From Siphonodentalium dalli (taxonomy: Eukaryota; Mollusca; Scaphopoda; Gadilida; Siphonodentaliidae): 64,000 nucleotides of DNA. Made by a program: the position numbers and the translations under genes. The notes beneath the pieces are model-generated. The model searched no databases, had not been told where the DNA came from, and saw nothing but the letters and a program-made list of their open reading frames with translations. Shown in pieces: positions 11,521-22,706 of this stretch (position 1 is the first letter of the stretch; each line of letters opens with the position of its first letter). Location: NCBI GenBank assembly GCA_032622095.1, contig CP136068.1, forward strand, positions 152,049,151 through 152,113,150. The letters run 5' to 3'.

Positions 11521-11955
11521 TGCCCTCAAGAGATATTTTTGAGTTCCAAAAGTCACGTTCGTCCATGATATTAGATAATATCTAACCGTTATACAACAGA
11601 CCGTGCATTCGTCGTGATTTCTCAAAGCGCACGGGTTATTCCCCTGATTAGGAGATTATATAGCGACAACAGGTCGCGTGACCGGACAATGAATTGACAA
11701 GTAGCGATAATAAACAGACAGACCACGCCTCCTATTCTTGCAATTGGACAAGTGAGGCCCACAGGTAACGCAATCGACCAAATCTATGTCGTCCCAGCGG
11801 TGGAGAAAAACTTGGTTTTACTAATAAAACCCAGTTTAAACTGGTAGTTTAAACTAGGTCTAAACTGGAGATGTAGCCTAGTACCCAGGCCAGCAAACGT
11901 ATCTATCGGTAGATTGAGTCAGGGTACGAGACTACTGGAGATGCCGATTCGGACC

Positions 11956-12440
11956 ATTATCTTCATATGATAGATAGTATCCCATCTCTGGCCATTGAAT
12001 CAACCCTATATAGATATTCACAACGCATTTTTTTGCATCCGCGATAAAAATTATCAACGCTTGTAAAAAAAAATTCAATGTGGCAGTGACTGATAAACAA
12101 ATATTTAATTTTGGATGGGCAAAAGCTTCCATTTGAAATATCCACTAACCTTAACATTGTAGGAGTATCCAATACTATCATTTAATTTTGGTTCGCCTGT
12201 TTTGGATGATCTCGAATGTTGATACTGGTTACAGATTATATGGTTGTCAGTTTCGGTGGTGGCATTCTGTATCAGTAACTGCATGGTTCAGTGCAGGAGC
12301 CTAGCAAATGTATATAAGCATACGGTGATGTGATGTTCCTGTTCATCCACAAGACTTTGTTTTGTTGTCTTTTTGGTATATGCTAGGGATATTTTCGTGG
12401 ATGGACGGTTTGTATGTATTTCTTCCATGGTCTTTATCTC
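11956..12440. other. Intergenic, nothing recognised
   Basis: AT-rich, no motif, no repeat match seen elsewhere in the window. Confidence 0.35.
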
Positions 12441-12760
12441 TTAGTGACTCAGGTTGGTAATGTCGTCAGCTATTTTTGGCCACTTCCCCTTTTTGAAGGC
12501 ATTGATTTTGCGCTCTATTTGCTTCTTGGTGTTAGGTTTGTTTGTGCAATCTGTCACTATGATGTCATTATCAGATATCCCAAGTGTCTTGCTTGTCGCT
12601 TTGATCAATTCAGGATTGTCAGTACAAGGTCAAGGACATTTTCTTCTCTTGTTGGATTTCTCTGTACCTGCAGTCCATGTTCAACGCATATGCCGATCAG
12701 TGCTCTCTGGACATCAATATCAGCTGCCCTGGCATTGAAATGTGGTTATGCTGCTGATAG
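12441..12760 (-). pseudogene. Non-LTR retrotransposon endonuclease fragment
   Basis: Minus-strand remains of the apurinic-type endonuclease domain at the start of a CR1/Jockey-like ORF2. Seen in order: HFNARAADIDVQRALIG, where the family normally has GDFN; ICVEHGLQVQRNPTREENVL followed by DLVLT; then, after a one-base frameshift, NPELIKATSKTLGISDNDII, the usual G-x-SDH-D block with Asn in place of His. It continues into NTKKQIERKINAFKKGKWPK and stops at 12441. The altered catalytic-loop residues and the frameshift mark it as dead. No reverse transcriptase follows. Confidence 0.8.
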
Positions 12761-12900
12761 GTCTTTCTTGAATGTGGCGATTGATACTCCTGCATGATGA
12801 TCTTGTTTTGTACCTCATTCTTCTTAGGCATCAACCGCTATGGGAGATCCGGGATCAGATTGAAGTTCCCCAGTTGAAGTTATTGATGTTCACACATTAA

Positions 12901-13379
12901 AGGTACTCAATCCGTAAAGAGGGTCCCCATCTCAACAGATTCCAACAACAACAATCCGATCAGAGGGTCCTATATTACTATTTCTTTGGCTTTGGTGGTA
13001 AAAAATATTTGATTCGAGTCGAGGAACCCATCAAACAAAGCTCAGAGTTATTAGATATTGATTTTTTTAATTTGTTAATTGCTCGAGATGAGTACTAATA
13101 ACTGCCGTCAATTTGGTAACCTGCTCGAGATTTTACGCCAAAACTCTATTCAAACAGACAAGGATGGATAACTCTATAATCAAGTGGTAATAATAACGAA
13201 ATTTTGACTGTCTTCTGGGCCAGAAAGAATTCCCGATAATGAAAAATAATAGACTTCTAAAATCGATATCTAACAAATCTGAGCTTTGATGGGTGACTTC
13301 CTCGACTCGAATCAAATATTTTTGACCCCCGAAGCCATTGAAATAGTAATTGAGAGGAGTTTTATTGGATTGAGTACCT
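12901..13379. mobile_element. TTAA-flanked 480-bp MITE, copy 1
   Basis: Begins AGGTACTCAATCC and ends GGATTGAGTACCT, with TTAA on each side (12897-12900, 13380-13383). The outer 150 bp or so of each end are imperfect inverted copies (TTTGATTCGAGTCGAGGAA in both arms). TTAA targets are typical of piggyBac and Kolobok-type transposons; assignment to piggyBac is inference. It is 90-plus percent alike by eye to the copy at 17690-18169. Confidence 0.87.
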
Positions 13380-13456
13380 TTAATCACCTGCATTTTCTCT
13401 TCTGCAAATTAGAGCAAAAAGAAACTTAAGAGAATAGTTACTTCCCAGACATTGAG

Positions 13457-13550
13457 GCCTTAAGCAGAATGAGGTCCCCAGAGGGTGAAGTTGGTGATGC
13501 TAGTCTGCTGTGTGGGGTAGCATCAGTAAATTTTGATCATGCCATGAATC
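13457..13550. repeat. CAGAATGAGGTCCCC palindromic repeat fragment
   Basis: GCAGAATGAGGTCCCCAGAG, then GGTGATGCTAGTCTGCTGTG and GGTAGCATCAGTAAATT. The same family recurs at 39171-39355, 39765-39850 and 43940-44175, often as a complete palindrome. Confidence 0.7.
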
Positions 13551-13582
13551 TCTACTCTGGCTAACATCCGTAGAGATATTAA

Positions 13583-13690
13583 CCCTTTCAGTGCCAAGTC
13601 CGATTTTTGTATCAACCCATATTTCTTTGATCATTTTTCAAATTTATTGATTGTAATAATGTGATACATTGATGGAAAGAGCTCTTAGAA
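13583..13690. mobile_element. CCCTTTCAGTGCC MITE fragment
   Basis: Follows TTAA and reads CCCTTTCAGTGCCAAGTCCG through ATGTGATACATTGATGGAAA. Same arm as the MITE at 51729-53442. The second arm is missing. Confidence 0.75.
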
Positions 13691-13774
13691 TACTGGTGAA
13701 AAGGCGGGTCAATTGAGCACAATATGTTACCAGTACAGTGTAACCCTTTGAAATAAAAGCGCCAAAACTACAAC

Positions 13775-13943
13775 CACAGGAGCTTGGAATTTGGTCAAAC
13801 CCCCTCTTTTATTGGCAGAACCACCACCCGGGACCATATTAATTTGGTCAAACCCCCTCTTTTATTGGCAGAACCACCACCTGGTCCCGGGTGGTGGTTC
13901 TGCCAATAAAAGAGGGGGTTTGACCAAATTCCAAGCTCCTGTG
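13775..13943. mobile_element. Palindromic MITE with 7-bp target duplication, copy 1
   Basis: Starts CACAGGAGCTTGGAATTTGG and ends with its complement. Flanked by CTACAAC on both sides (13768-13774, 13944-13950). The left arm contains a short internal duplication of the TTTGGTCAAACCCCCTC segment. Confidence 0.88.
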
Positions 13944-13999
13944 CTACAACGCAATGTTTGGTGTGCAGTCAAATTGTGACGTTGTATACAGCGTAATAC

Positions 14000-14123
14000 C
14001 ACAGGAGCTTGGAATTTGGTCAAAACCACTCTTTTATTGGCAGAACCACCACCGGGGACCTATGTCCCCGGTGGTGGTTCTGCCAATAAAAGAGGGGTTT
14101 TGACCAAATTCCAAGCTCCTGTG
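14000..14123. mobile_element. Palindromic MITE with 7-bp target duplication, copy 2
   Basis: A 124-bp almost perfect palindrome with the same ends as 13775-13943. Flanked by GTAATAC on both sides (13993-13999, 14124-14130). Confidence 0.9.
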
Positions 14124-14130
14124 GTAATAC

Positions 14131-15069
14131 ACATGAAAATGTCGTGGTAACATCAAAGAATGCCGGACTGCTGCTGAGTATGGATATTTTGTGCACGGAA
14201 TTTCTGTGCATGAAACAACTCACGCTCTGAGATCCCTTGCAAAACATATCCCCAATATGGAGATAAAGTCAAAGTATGGTCAATAGTTTCGTTATCCCGC
14301 GTGAGGCCCAAAACACAAATGCATAAACAACGACCCACGTGTTCACATTTCCCACCAAAATGCAATTCTATTTCATAACATGGGCTAAAACTCTGTTCCA
14401 TAGCAGTGGTCGTCAGTACAGTTGTTGGACTAATGCAGGCGTTCGGAGTTTGAACGATTTCGCTACCATTCATATTTTGCCACTATAAATATCTTCTGCA
14501 GTATTATGACGTAACAGCGCACAAATAGTTTTATGATTTACAGAATATATCCTTTCGGATTCATTTTCACGGAAGCTACCTGTTTTTCGGAAATTATTTG
14601 GAAATACGTAATTCAATTCTCCTTGCTAGGTATCAATGGTCAATGCATAGATGCTTTTTTGTGTTTAATTATACCTGCCAGAATCGAATAAATTTGTAAA
14701 CACTATAACTGGTAGCTTGTTCTTTTATTTAGTCTTCAATCAGATGGTGGTCTCATACTATCTTTGAATCTATTTCGTGTCCATGTGATTGAACCCAATA
14801 ACTTCATATTACACGGGATATGTCGGGCAGGTGTATTGCCATGCTTATATTTAATCATATCAGACTGTTTGCGTGATGCCAATAGCTTCTTTTTAGGCTG
14901 TTACAACTGCGTTTTACATTCAATACTACAGTTGTATTGCGTACGTTTATTGGGTGCATATTGCGCTTAGATATTAGAATATTTTTGTTGGTAAAAGCCG
15001 ATGTTCAACTGCGAGGTACGATTAATATCCGATGGGCTATTATCGGCCGATTCCGATTATCGGAACATC
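14131..15069. other. Intergenic; one short palindromic remnant
   Basis: Near 15030-15065 is ATTATCGGCCGATTCCGATT followed by ATCGGAACATCACTA, resembling a hAT-type terminus. The 106- and 68-codon frames here show no family motif. Confidence 0.35.
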
Positions 15070-15344
15070 ACTAACATTGAAGGGACGGGCGGTCTTTGTT
15101 TTAAGTTATAATTTAGAAATAACATAAAATTATGATAATTTCCTCAAGAATATATACTAATAGTACAGCATAATGATGATATGAATGCGATATTATTCAC
15201 AATTTTTAATTTCTCGCGAAAAGCAGTGGATTGTTTGTATGACGAGTCACAATATTGCGCCATTTCCTTATTTAGATTCGCGCGCTTTACGTCGGTTGTA
15301 GAACACCTAATTTGGGGCGCTTAAAACTTACAATACGATTCATC

Positions 15345-16241
15345 TAGGGTCCTGCGAAAATTCGATATTCGATTTGAGATTCGAAATTCAAATTCAATTC
15401 GAATTCGATTCGAAATTGCCAACTCGAAATTTCGAATATACACTGATGGAAAAGTAGGCTGTTTACGGGCAGGTACACACGTCGATCTTAGCTGTTTTGT
15501 GCCATTTAATTACAGAAAATAATGTATATATGTACCTTATAATTCTCATTGTACATCGCGATTATATATATTAAATATAAGTATAGACAGCAATTAGCCA
15601 CTATAGGACAACTAAATACGCCTGATTTCTATCTTTGAACATGGTAGCCAAAAGCTCGGAGATCGCCGATGGACCGACGACGCGCGTAAATTATAATAGC
15701 TATGAGACTGATCAACCGCTAGTGTTATCCGCGGTCTATCTGTCTCAGATTCCGCGTTATGTAATATAGCTCAGAATTTAAACAACACGCAAGCATCTGG
15801 GACAACGACCCAGCTATGGAATCATCTGTCCAAGAAGCATCCAGCACTACATAAACAGGCTACACTGCGACTGTTGTTGCATCTTAAAGTTTTTAACAAC
15901 GGGTGATTCCGAATGTTGATTAGCAATTTTGCATGCACATGCAATCTGTACAAATTTTGCGTGATTTTAATAATCCGTTTAGTGGTTATATATTAATCGT
16001 CATGACGGCCTCATGGACGTTTTAATCAATTATCAATTGAAGTTAATAGTATTGCAAATGACGGTTCATCGCCACATAAGTTATGATGGAACTTCGTGCA
16101 CGTAGTTCATGGAACGTTTCACAAATCGTTGACAAAACATGCCCAATTGAGATTACAACATACAGATATGATTCGAATCGATATTCGATTCGATTTCCTG
16201 AATTCGATTCGATCAAAATCTCCAATTCGCAGGACCCTATA
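15345..16241. mobile_element. hAT-like element with ATTCGAT-rich ends
   Basis: Left end TAGGGTCCTGCGAAAATTCG and right end CGCAGGACCCTATA are inverted. GATTCATC flanks both sides (15337-15344, 16242-16249), an 8-bp duplication typical of hAT. Inner ends are rich in ATTCGATTCGAAT words. A BED-finger remnant lies inside. Close in design to 50831-51685. Confidence 0.8.
15730..15885 (+). pseudogene. BED-type zinc finger remnant of hAT transposase
   Basis: Plus-strand frame reads ALCNIAQNLNNTQASGTTTQ then LWNHLSKKHPALHKQATLRL. The GTTTQLWNHLSKKHP part matches the C-terminal helix of BED fingers in hAT transposases (the His-x4-His pair). The upstream Cys pair is reduced to one Cys. No catalytic core follows, so the frame is dead. 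Confidence 0.72.
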
Positions 16242-16790
16242 GATTCATCGTAATATTCCTTATTTGGTATGTATTACCAGATATATAGGTTTATAGGAGA
16301 AAATACTAACAGGATTGAAAAATATTCATCTCTTTGCGAGAACAATTATATTATATACACGTTTTCTGTCCCAATCACGAAGTAATGTGGATTAGCTTCA
16401 TTTTTAACTGATAGCGGGTAGAATGGGTCGATTAAAATAAAATGTTTTGGGATTTGAATGCGATTATTGATTGCGCCAATAATTTTATCTATGCATTCCA
16501 CAGTGCAACGGAACATTTTCATTGGACGATCAGTGTTTGTCTGTGAACAAACGTAACCTTTTTTATGTTTGTTTACATAGCCAATGATACAAACATGACA
16601 ATAACATGCAATCTCTGATATTTATGATTTGTATAAGAACATCTGTCTATTATATAATATTCTTTCTGTTTATGGCGGTTTTAGTGGATGTGACGATTTT
16701 AAAACCTATATCCACAGGGAAAGCCGCCCGTATCTTTAAACATACAATAATCTACTTCACATTAGGGGGTGGTCCCAGCCAGGGCCCAAG

Positions 16791-17404
16791 CTAGGTATTG
16801 AAAACAGGGAGAAATGAAGTCTCCCTCTGCAGATTTTAGGGAGACTTGAGCCAGAATAGGGAGACTTATAAAAAAAAATACTTACTAATTTCAAAATTCG
16901 CTTTATTTATCTGCACATCAATAAATAAGATAAAACAACAAGATAAAACATATTTAGCAAGATACAACACAAGTATAGCACCTGTATAGATCGATAATCT
17001 AAAATTTTAACTAAATTTATAACTTGAATTTTTTTTTAAACTGTTGACTTTTATCTGAAGAAATTAATTGTCTACTTCATAACTTTTAATATCTGAATTG
17101 TTATTATAAATTTAAATTTTTGGAAATGGCTTTTGGCCACTGCTGTAATGTGGGTGTCCGTTAACATAAACAATAAGGACTAATTAAGGAGGTGTAAAAG
17201 CTTTTAATTTTGTTTCTAGAGAGTTTATTGTTGAATACCATCATCACGACCGTCAGTGTTGTCTGATGATATAAATCCGATTAAAGCAATAAACTTGACG
17301 ATAGTGGTTAATGTGTTCTTAACAGAGACCAGTTGAGCTTATAATATGCACCAGCAGGTTATTTAAATACCAGCATTGAAACGAAGTAGGCCTACATATG
17401 GAGG
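16791..17404. other. Intergenic, nothing recognised
   Basis: Near 16806-16870 are inverted AGGGAGAAATGAAGTCTCCC and repeated AGGGAGACTT words, perhaps a transposon terminus. The rest is AT-rich. Confidence 0.35.
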
Positions 17405-17426
17405 GTTATTAGGGTCACAATCCTAA

Positions 17427-18305
17427 CTTCACATTTTAATTCTAACTTAACATTTTAATTCTTACTTAATATTTTAATTCTAACTTAACATTTTAATTCT
17501 TATATTTTAATTCTAACTTAACATTTCAATTCTAACTTAACATTTTAATTCTTATATTTTAATTCTAACTTAACATTTCAATTCTAACTTAACATTTTAA
17601 TTCTTATATTTTAATTCTATTTACATCATATTTACATTCTATTTACATTCTATTTACATTCTATTTACATTCCGGAAACATTCTATTAAAGGTACTCAAC
17701 CCGTAAAGAGGGTCCCCATCTCAACAGATTCCAACAACAACAATCCGATCAGAGGGTCCTATATTACTATTTCTTTGGCTTTGGGGGTAAAAAGTATTTG
17801 GTTCGAGTCGAGGAACCCATCAAACAAAGCTCAGAGTCATTAGATATTGATTTTTGAAAATTCTTATGTTCTCGAGATGAGTACTTATAACTGCCGTCAA
17901 TTTGGTAACATGCTCGAGATTTTACGCCAAAATTCTATTCAAACAGACAAGGATGGATAACTCTATAATCAAGTGGGTAATAATAACGAATTTTTTACTA
18001 TCTTCTGGGCCAGAAAGAATTCCCGATAATGAAAAATAATAGATTTCTAAAATCGATATCTAACAAATCTGAGCTTTGATGGGTGACTTCCTCGACTCGA
18101 ATCAAATATTTTTGACCCCCGAAGCCATTGAAATAGTAATTGAGAGGAGTTTTATCGGGTTGAGTACCTTTAACTCTAACTTAATATTTTAATTCTTACT
18201 TAATATTTTAATTCTAACTTAACATTTTAATTCTTATATTTTAATTCTAACTTTACATTTTAATTCTTACTTTACATTTTAATTCTTATATTTTAATTCT
18301 ATAAT
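17427..18305. repeat. AT minisatellite TTAATTCTAACTTAACATTT
   Basis: About 20-bp tandem units, some with a shortened TTCTTATATT variant, plus a run of TTCTATTTACAT units near 17625-17670. The same array in the opposite orientation fills 20860-21195 and 23990-24350. Confidence 0.85.
17690..18169. mobile_element. TTAA-flanked 480-bp MITE, copy 2
   Basis: Same ends and inverted arms as 12901-13379, flanked by TTAA at 17686-17689 and 18170-18173. It sits inside the AT minisatellite of repeat unit A, which continues on both sides, so it inserted after that array formed. Confidence 0.9.
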
Positions 18306-18863
18306 TGTTGAAATTGAAATGAGCATAAAACGGATCTCAGAATTGAAAGGCAAAAATTAAAACAAACATAAAATGGATTCTAGAAGTTGTAATTGTGACC
18401 CTAATAACGCGCCTGCACTTCTGTAACAATTATAACGAAAGGGGTCGCTGCGATCGGACGGCGTGACATGACAATCTGCGGGATGGGATGGAATATGGAA
18501 TAGAACGACAATCTGCGGAACAGAACTTCAAATTGCGTGTAACGGTCGATATCTCGAGGAATACAACACATAGAGGGCTCCGTTTTGTGATTAACGAAAG
18601 GCCCACATTCGCCCTATCCACACATATTAACCCCGCCACTGACCGGATACCAGAAGTTGTATTATTTGGTCGACAACTGACCTAACATGAAAGTTGTCGA
18701 AATCAAGGACGTGGAACAGCTGCAGAAATGCATTTTTACAGCGATAACACTATGCCCACAAGCAGACTTGGTATTAAAATGAAGTTTATCATCTATTGCA
18801 CAGCAAGAGACCGATTAACCCACCCATGTGAAGGTGCCATGAAACACGAAAAACTGCGTTCGA

Positions 18864-19529
18864 GGGAGGATCCCATATTATACGCCAGTCAAACACGGGT
18901 GAGGTTCTCATATGAGAACCTCCCCCGCGTATGACTGGTGGATAATATGAGAACATCCCTTGCGTATGACTGGCGGATAATATGAACCTCCACCGCGTAT
19001 GACCGGCGGATAATATGTTCATATGAGAACCTCCCCCGCGTATGACCGGCAGATAATATGAGAACCTCCACCGCGTTCATATTATTCACCGGTCATACGC
19101 GAGGGAGATTCCCATATGTGGGGGAGGTTCTCATATTATCCGCCGGTCATACACGGTGGAGGTTCATATTATCCGCCGGTCATACGTGAGGATCAGACCA
19201 GTCATACGCGGGGGAGGTTCTCATATGTGTTTGACTGGCGTATATATAATATGAGAACCTCCCTCGCATGAATAATATGAACCTCCACCGCACATGACCA
19301 GCGGATAATATGTTCATATGAGAACCTCCCCTGTATGACCGGAGGATAATATTAGAACCTCCCCCGCAGATGACCGCGGATAATATGAGAACCTCCACCG
19401 ACTATGACCGGCGGATAATATGTTCAATGAGAACCTCCCCTGCGTATGACCGGCAGATAATATGTTCATATGAGAACCTCCCCCGCGTATGACCGGCAGA
19501 TAATATGAGAACCTCCACCGCGTATGACC
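18864..19529. repeat. About 35-bp minisatellite with inversions
   Basis: Units read GTATGACCGGCGGATAATAT plus GAGAACCTCCCCCGC. Most run in one direction, but 19075-19230 carries the complement (ATTATCCGCCGGTCATACGC). About 18 units, with spacing varying between 30 and 45 bp. Minus-strand frames with RRSYAVEVLILSAGHTRGRF are shadows of the array. Confidence 0.88.
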
Positions 19530-21216
19530 GGCGGACACATAAGTTTTTAAGTCTATAAACACTATTTGATTTGAATATTCTTTCAAACAGTCTCACCATT
19601 GACATGTTCGTGCGTTCAACGCAGTTAATCTATTTTGTAACTTGGCTTGTAATCGCCGGACACCGGCTTCCGGCATCTGGGCTTTTAGCCACAACTGAAA
19701 TAAAAAATAAGTGCGAATTATAACAAATGAAGAGCGCAAAGCCATTAAAAAAATCACATTTGATACGTCTTCTGATACATGGTGTATATTCGTACTTGCT
19801 GCTAAGAACAGGCTTAGTTGGAACGATAAAACGGCTTCAGTCGGCCATTCTATTTTGTACGAGAAAAAGTAGCGCTCTTTCTTGGAGCGAATTTCTGCAA
19901 CAATTTCACTGCGTGTTGGATCCATTTGGACAAAATTACATTCCCTGTGTCTACATTTTGATATACTATACGCCCCATTATATGGAATATATCAGCTGAA
20001 ATCGATCCTGTTATTGTAACCATGCATTGAGTCTATTTTTAGTTGTTTTCATCGGCGCGTGTTTGCGATTTCGCCATTACATTATTCGTACTAAAACAGC
20101 CATATTGTAGCTAAAAACGAATGCGCAGTATTCCAGTTTGTCATTTGGTACCTAACACTTGTTGTTTGCTAGCGTATTCATCGAGAAATCTAAATTCTAA
20201 ACATTGACGTCGATCGCAGTTTTTCGTGTTTCATGGCACCTTCTCGTGGGTGGGTTAATCTGTCTCTTGCTGTGCAATAGATGATAAACTTCATTTTAAT
20301 ACCAAGTCTGCTTGTGGGCATAGTGTTATGGCTGTAAAAATACATTTCTACAGCTGTTCTACGGCCTTGAGTTCGACAATTTTATGTTGGGTCAGTTGTC
20401 GATCGAATAATGCAACTTCTGCTGTCCGGTCTGTGGTGGGGTTAATATGTGTGGATAGTGCAAATGTGGGCCTTTCGTTAGATACCAAAAGTAGTCCTCT
20501 GCGTACTGTATTCCTCGAGATATCGGCCGTTCCACGCAATTTGAAATTCTGTTCCGCAGATTGTCATTCTATTCCATCCCATCCCGCAGATTGTCATGTC
20601 CGGCCGTTCGATTGCAGCGACGCCTTTCGTTATAATTGTTACAGAAGTGCAGGCGTGTTATTAGGGTCACAATTACAACTTCTAGAATCCATTTTATGTT
20701 TGTTTTAATTTTTGCCTTTCAATTCTGAGATCCGTTTTATGCTCATTTCAATTCCAACTTTTTAAATATACTATTTTAATTCAAACATTACAACTTTTAT
20801 AGATGATTTGTGTTTAGCTTCTTATTTTATAGATCATTAAATTAAAATATTAAAATAAAAATGTTATGCTAGAATTAAAATATTAAGTTGGAGTTGAAAT
20901 AATAAGTTAGAATTGAAATACTAAGTTGAAATTAAAATCTTAAGTTAGAATTAAAATGTTAAGTTAGAGTACAGAGATTGTAAATAGAATGTAAATAGAA
21001 TGTAAATAGAATGTAAATAGAAGAATTAAAATGTAAAGTTATAACTAAAATGTAAAGTTAGAATGTACATAGAATGTAAATAGAATGTAAATAGAATGTA
21101 AATATAAGAATTAAAATGTAAAGTTAGAATTAAAATGTAAAGTTAGAATTAAAATATAAGAATTAAAATGTTAAGTTAGAATTAAAATGTGAAGTTATGA
21201 TTGTGACCCTAATAAC
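19530..21216 (+). repeat. Repeat unit B
   Basis: A 1.69-kb unit from GGCGGACACATAAGT to CCCTAATAAC, repeated as unit C at 22707-24370 in the same orientation. It contains a segment with parallel open frames in B and C (19727-19999, 22888-23193), a 450-bp segment shared with unit A, and a minisatellite bounded by GTTATTAGGGTCACAAT and its complement. Confidence 0.85.
20860..21195. repeat. AT minisatellite of unit B
   Basis: Tandem GAATTAAAATRTTAAGTTA-type units of about 20 bp with interspersed AGAATGTAAATAGAATGTAA runs near 20985-21015 and 21065-21105. Confidence 0.85.
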
Positions 21217-22379
21217 TCTCCATACATGCGCACCAATTCATTTAAGTACCGTGAGCACGAATATGTCCAATTTAAACATTTATTAGTGTCCGGTGGTCCC
21301 GCTTGACGTCCATTTATAACGATTTCCATGAACACGAGTAGTGGAGAATTGGCATTAAACTCCCAGGTTGTCCATTATTCATAATTAAGTCTTTATATCT
21401 AATAGTCACTTCCCGGGATATATTTTTTTCTCACGTGTTATTGCACTATTATTATCCGTCGACTAGAGTCCGGTCATCATGTACTCAGATACCCACTCTC
21501 ATTCGTTTAGCTACATGGTATTCCGTTTGGAGTAAACCGGTCTACGGTTGTATTGGGACCACACAGGGCGAAACGATACGATACGCGTCAACGCTTTGTC
21601 ATAATCATATTGATTTGACACACTCTCTCGCTCGTAACCACTTGAGGAGACATTTACTCGATTAACATATTGCTACATCACTGACTTTCGTTGAATTATC
21701 GGATCTGATATATAAATATTGTATTGCTATAATGCCGCGTCGTTTCAAGAGAACCAGGCTGTAATGTGAACACTTTAGACATATCTATCAGATATAGTTC
21801 TCCCGCTTGTTACGCGCCAAACGTTTCCGCCAGCGGTAAATGGTCAGAAATTGATATTATCATATGACTCAATCATTATTTACGTTGGAAAGTATGTCAT
21901 AAATCAATCTCATATGAACTACTAGTTCATATCACCTTCCGATAATTTGATTGGTTTGTTGACAAAAAGTGTGTTCTGATTGGCTGAATGGCAGCCTGAA
22001 CCGAGCCGCATCTCTAACTAAATGCAGGTCAAATTCGTGCGCGTCAATCAACGCGATGCCGAAATTCTCAAAATTATAATCTTGAAATATATAGTTTTGG
22101 ACATTGTTATACGATAAATAGAATATGTAATTCGTATTTATCTAATAAACATACTATATAATGTCAACAAACTGAGAACAGAATAGCGCACTATATCTTC
22201 GCGTGCATATTATTTCTGCTAGTTCACCAGGTGTAATTGAGCTTCCGGTGCAATGAAGTGACGTCACATTAACCTTTTGCTGCCGATGTCATATAGCTAT
22301 TTAGTTATTTGTGTGCGTTTTGGACACCATAATCAATTTATAGGTGTCATATGATAAATAGAATATGTAATTCGTGTTC
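21217..22379. other. Intergenic, nothing recognised
   Basis: Separates units B and C. A 76-codon frame at 21435-21665 has no motif. GATAAATAGAATATGTAATTC occurs in part twice (22110 and 22355), a small direct repeat. Confidence 0.35.
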
Positions 22380-22487
22380 CTCTCATATTATATTTATGAA
22401 ACTCGTCACGAATTTTCAGTTTTCTCTCGCCGGAGGCTCGAGAAAACTGAAAATTCTTAGACTCGTTTCATAAATATCATATGAGAG
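22380..22487. repeat. About 46-bp-arm hairpin
   Basis: Left arm 22381-22426 and right arm 22439-22487 are inverted (TCTCATATTATATTTATGAA against its complement; CAGTTTTCTC against GAGAAAACTG) with a 12-base loop. Probably a MITE. Confidence 0.75.
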
Positions 22488-22566
22488 AAACACTCATTTC
22501 ATATCCTCTATGTATGTATTATACCAGAAAATTCGAAATAAAATCAACATTAGAGACATACTATGA

Positions 22567-22690
22567 ACGTGTCCGGGTGCGTGAAACTGATAAGTTAGTA
22601 GGCCTATATAATCGGGCAAAGTGTCAACTGGAGGAATGTAGCACTCTATACATGTACTATCCTAAATCCTAAAGCGATGCATCAACCGTA
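22567..22690. repeat. Fragment of a dispersed repeat (AACTGGAGGAATGTAGC family)
   Basis: GTGTCAACTGGAGGAATGTA, GATAAGTTAGTA and CCGTACCACTCCATAGAA match 45905-46000 and 53660-53770. Confidence 0.6.
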
Positions 22691-22706
22691 CCACTCCATA
22701 GAACTC

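Larger units (their letters stand above)
9461..11955. mobile_element. 2.5-kb foldback-type element with satellite arms
   Basis: Both ends carry the same 18 bp inverted without mismatch: GGTCCGAATCGGCATCTC at 9461-9478 and its complement at 11938-11955. Inside each end is a field of GGTTTAAAC-like words (9479-9665; 11808-11872). The centre is a GC-rich satellite whose units flip orientation about half way. Long inverted ends built of tandem subrepeats are the hallmark of foldback elements (FB, Galileo, sea-urchin TU; family knowledge). No transposase is visible and I found no convincing target duplication. Confidence 0.68.
15070..16790. repeat. Dispersed repeat split by a hAT insertion
   Basis: Segments 15090-15200 and 16500-16790 match 49240-49340 and 49600-49770 respectively (for example ATACTAATAGTA, ACATGACAATAACATGC, TTTCTGTTTATGGC). 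The hAT element at 15345-16241 sits inside, so the dispersed repeat is older. Confidence 0.6.
17405..18863 (-). repeat. Repeat unit A (inverted copy)
   Basis: Reverse-complement relative of 20215-21216 and 23400-24370. Contains GTTATTAGGGTCACAAT at 17405 and its complement near 18395-18411, the AT minisatellite between them, then a 450-bp segment (GCCTGCACTTCTGTAAC through CCATGAAACACGAAAAACTG). Interrupted by a TTAA MITE at 17690-18169. Confidence 0.82.

Noticed and set aside
12414-12797. 127- and 94-codon plus-strand frames
   Set aside because: They are antisense shadows of the non-LTR endonuclease fragment, whose motifs are on the minus strand.
18789-19586. Several minus-strand frames with repeated AGHTRGRFSY-like words; array resembles a CRISPR at first sight
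   Set aside because: The 35-bp units are directly adjacent without unique spacers, switch strand, and sit in an animal genome; it is a minisatellite.
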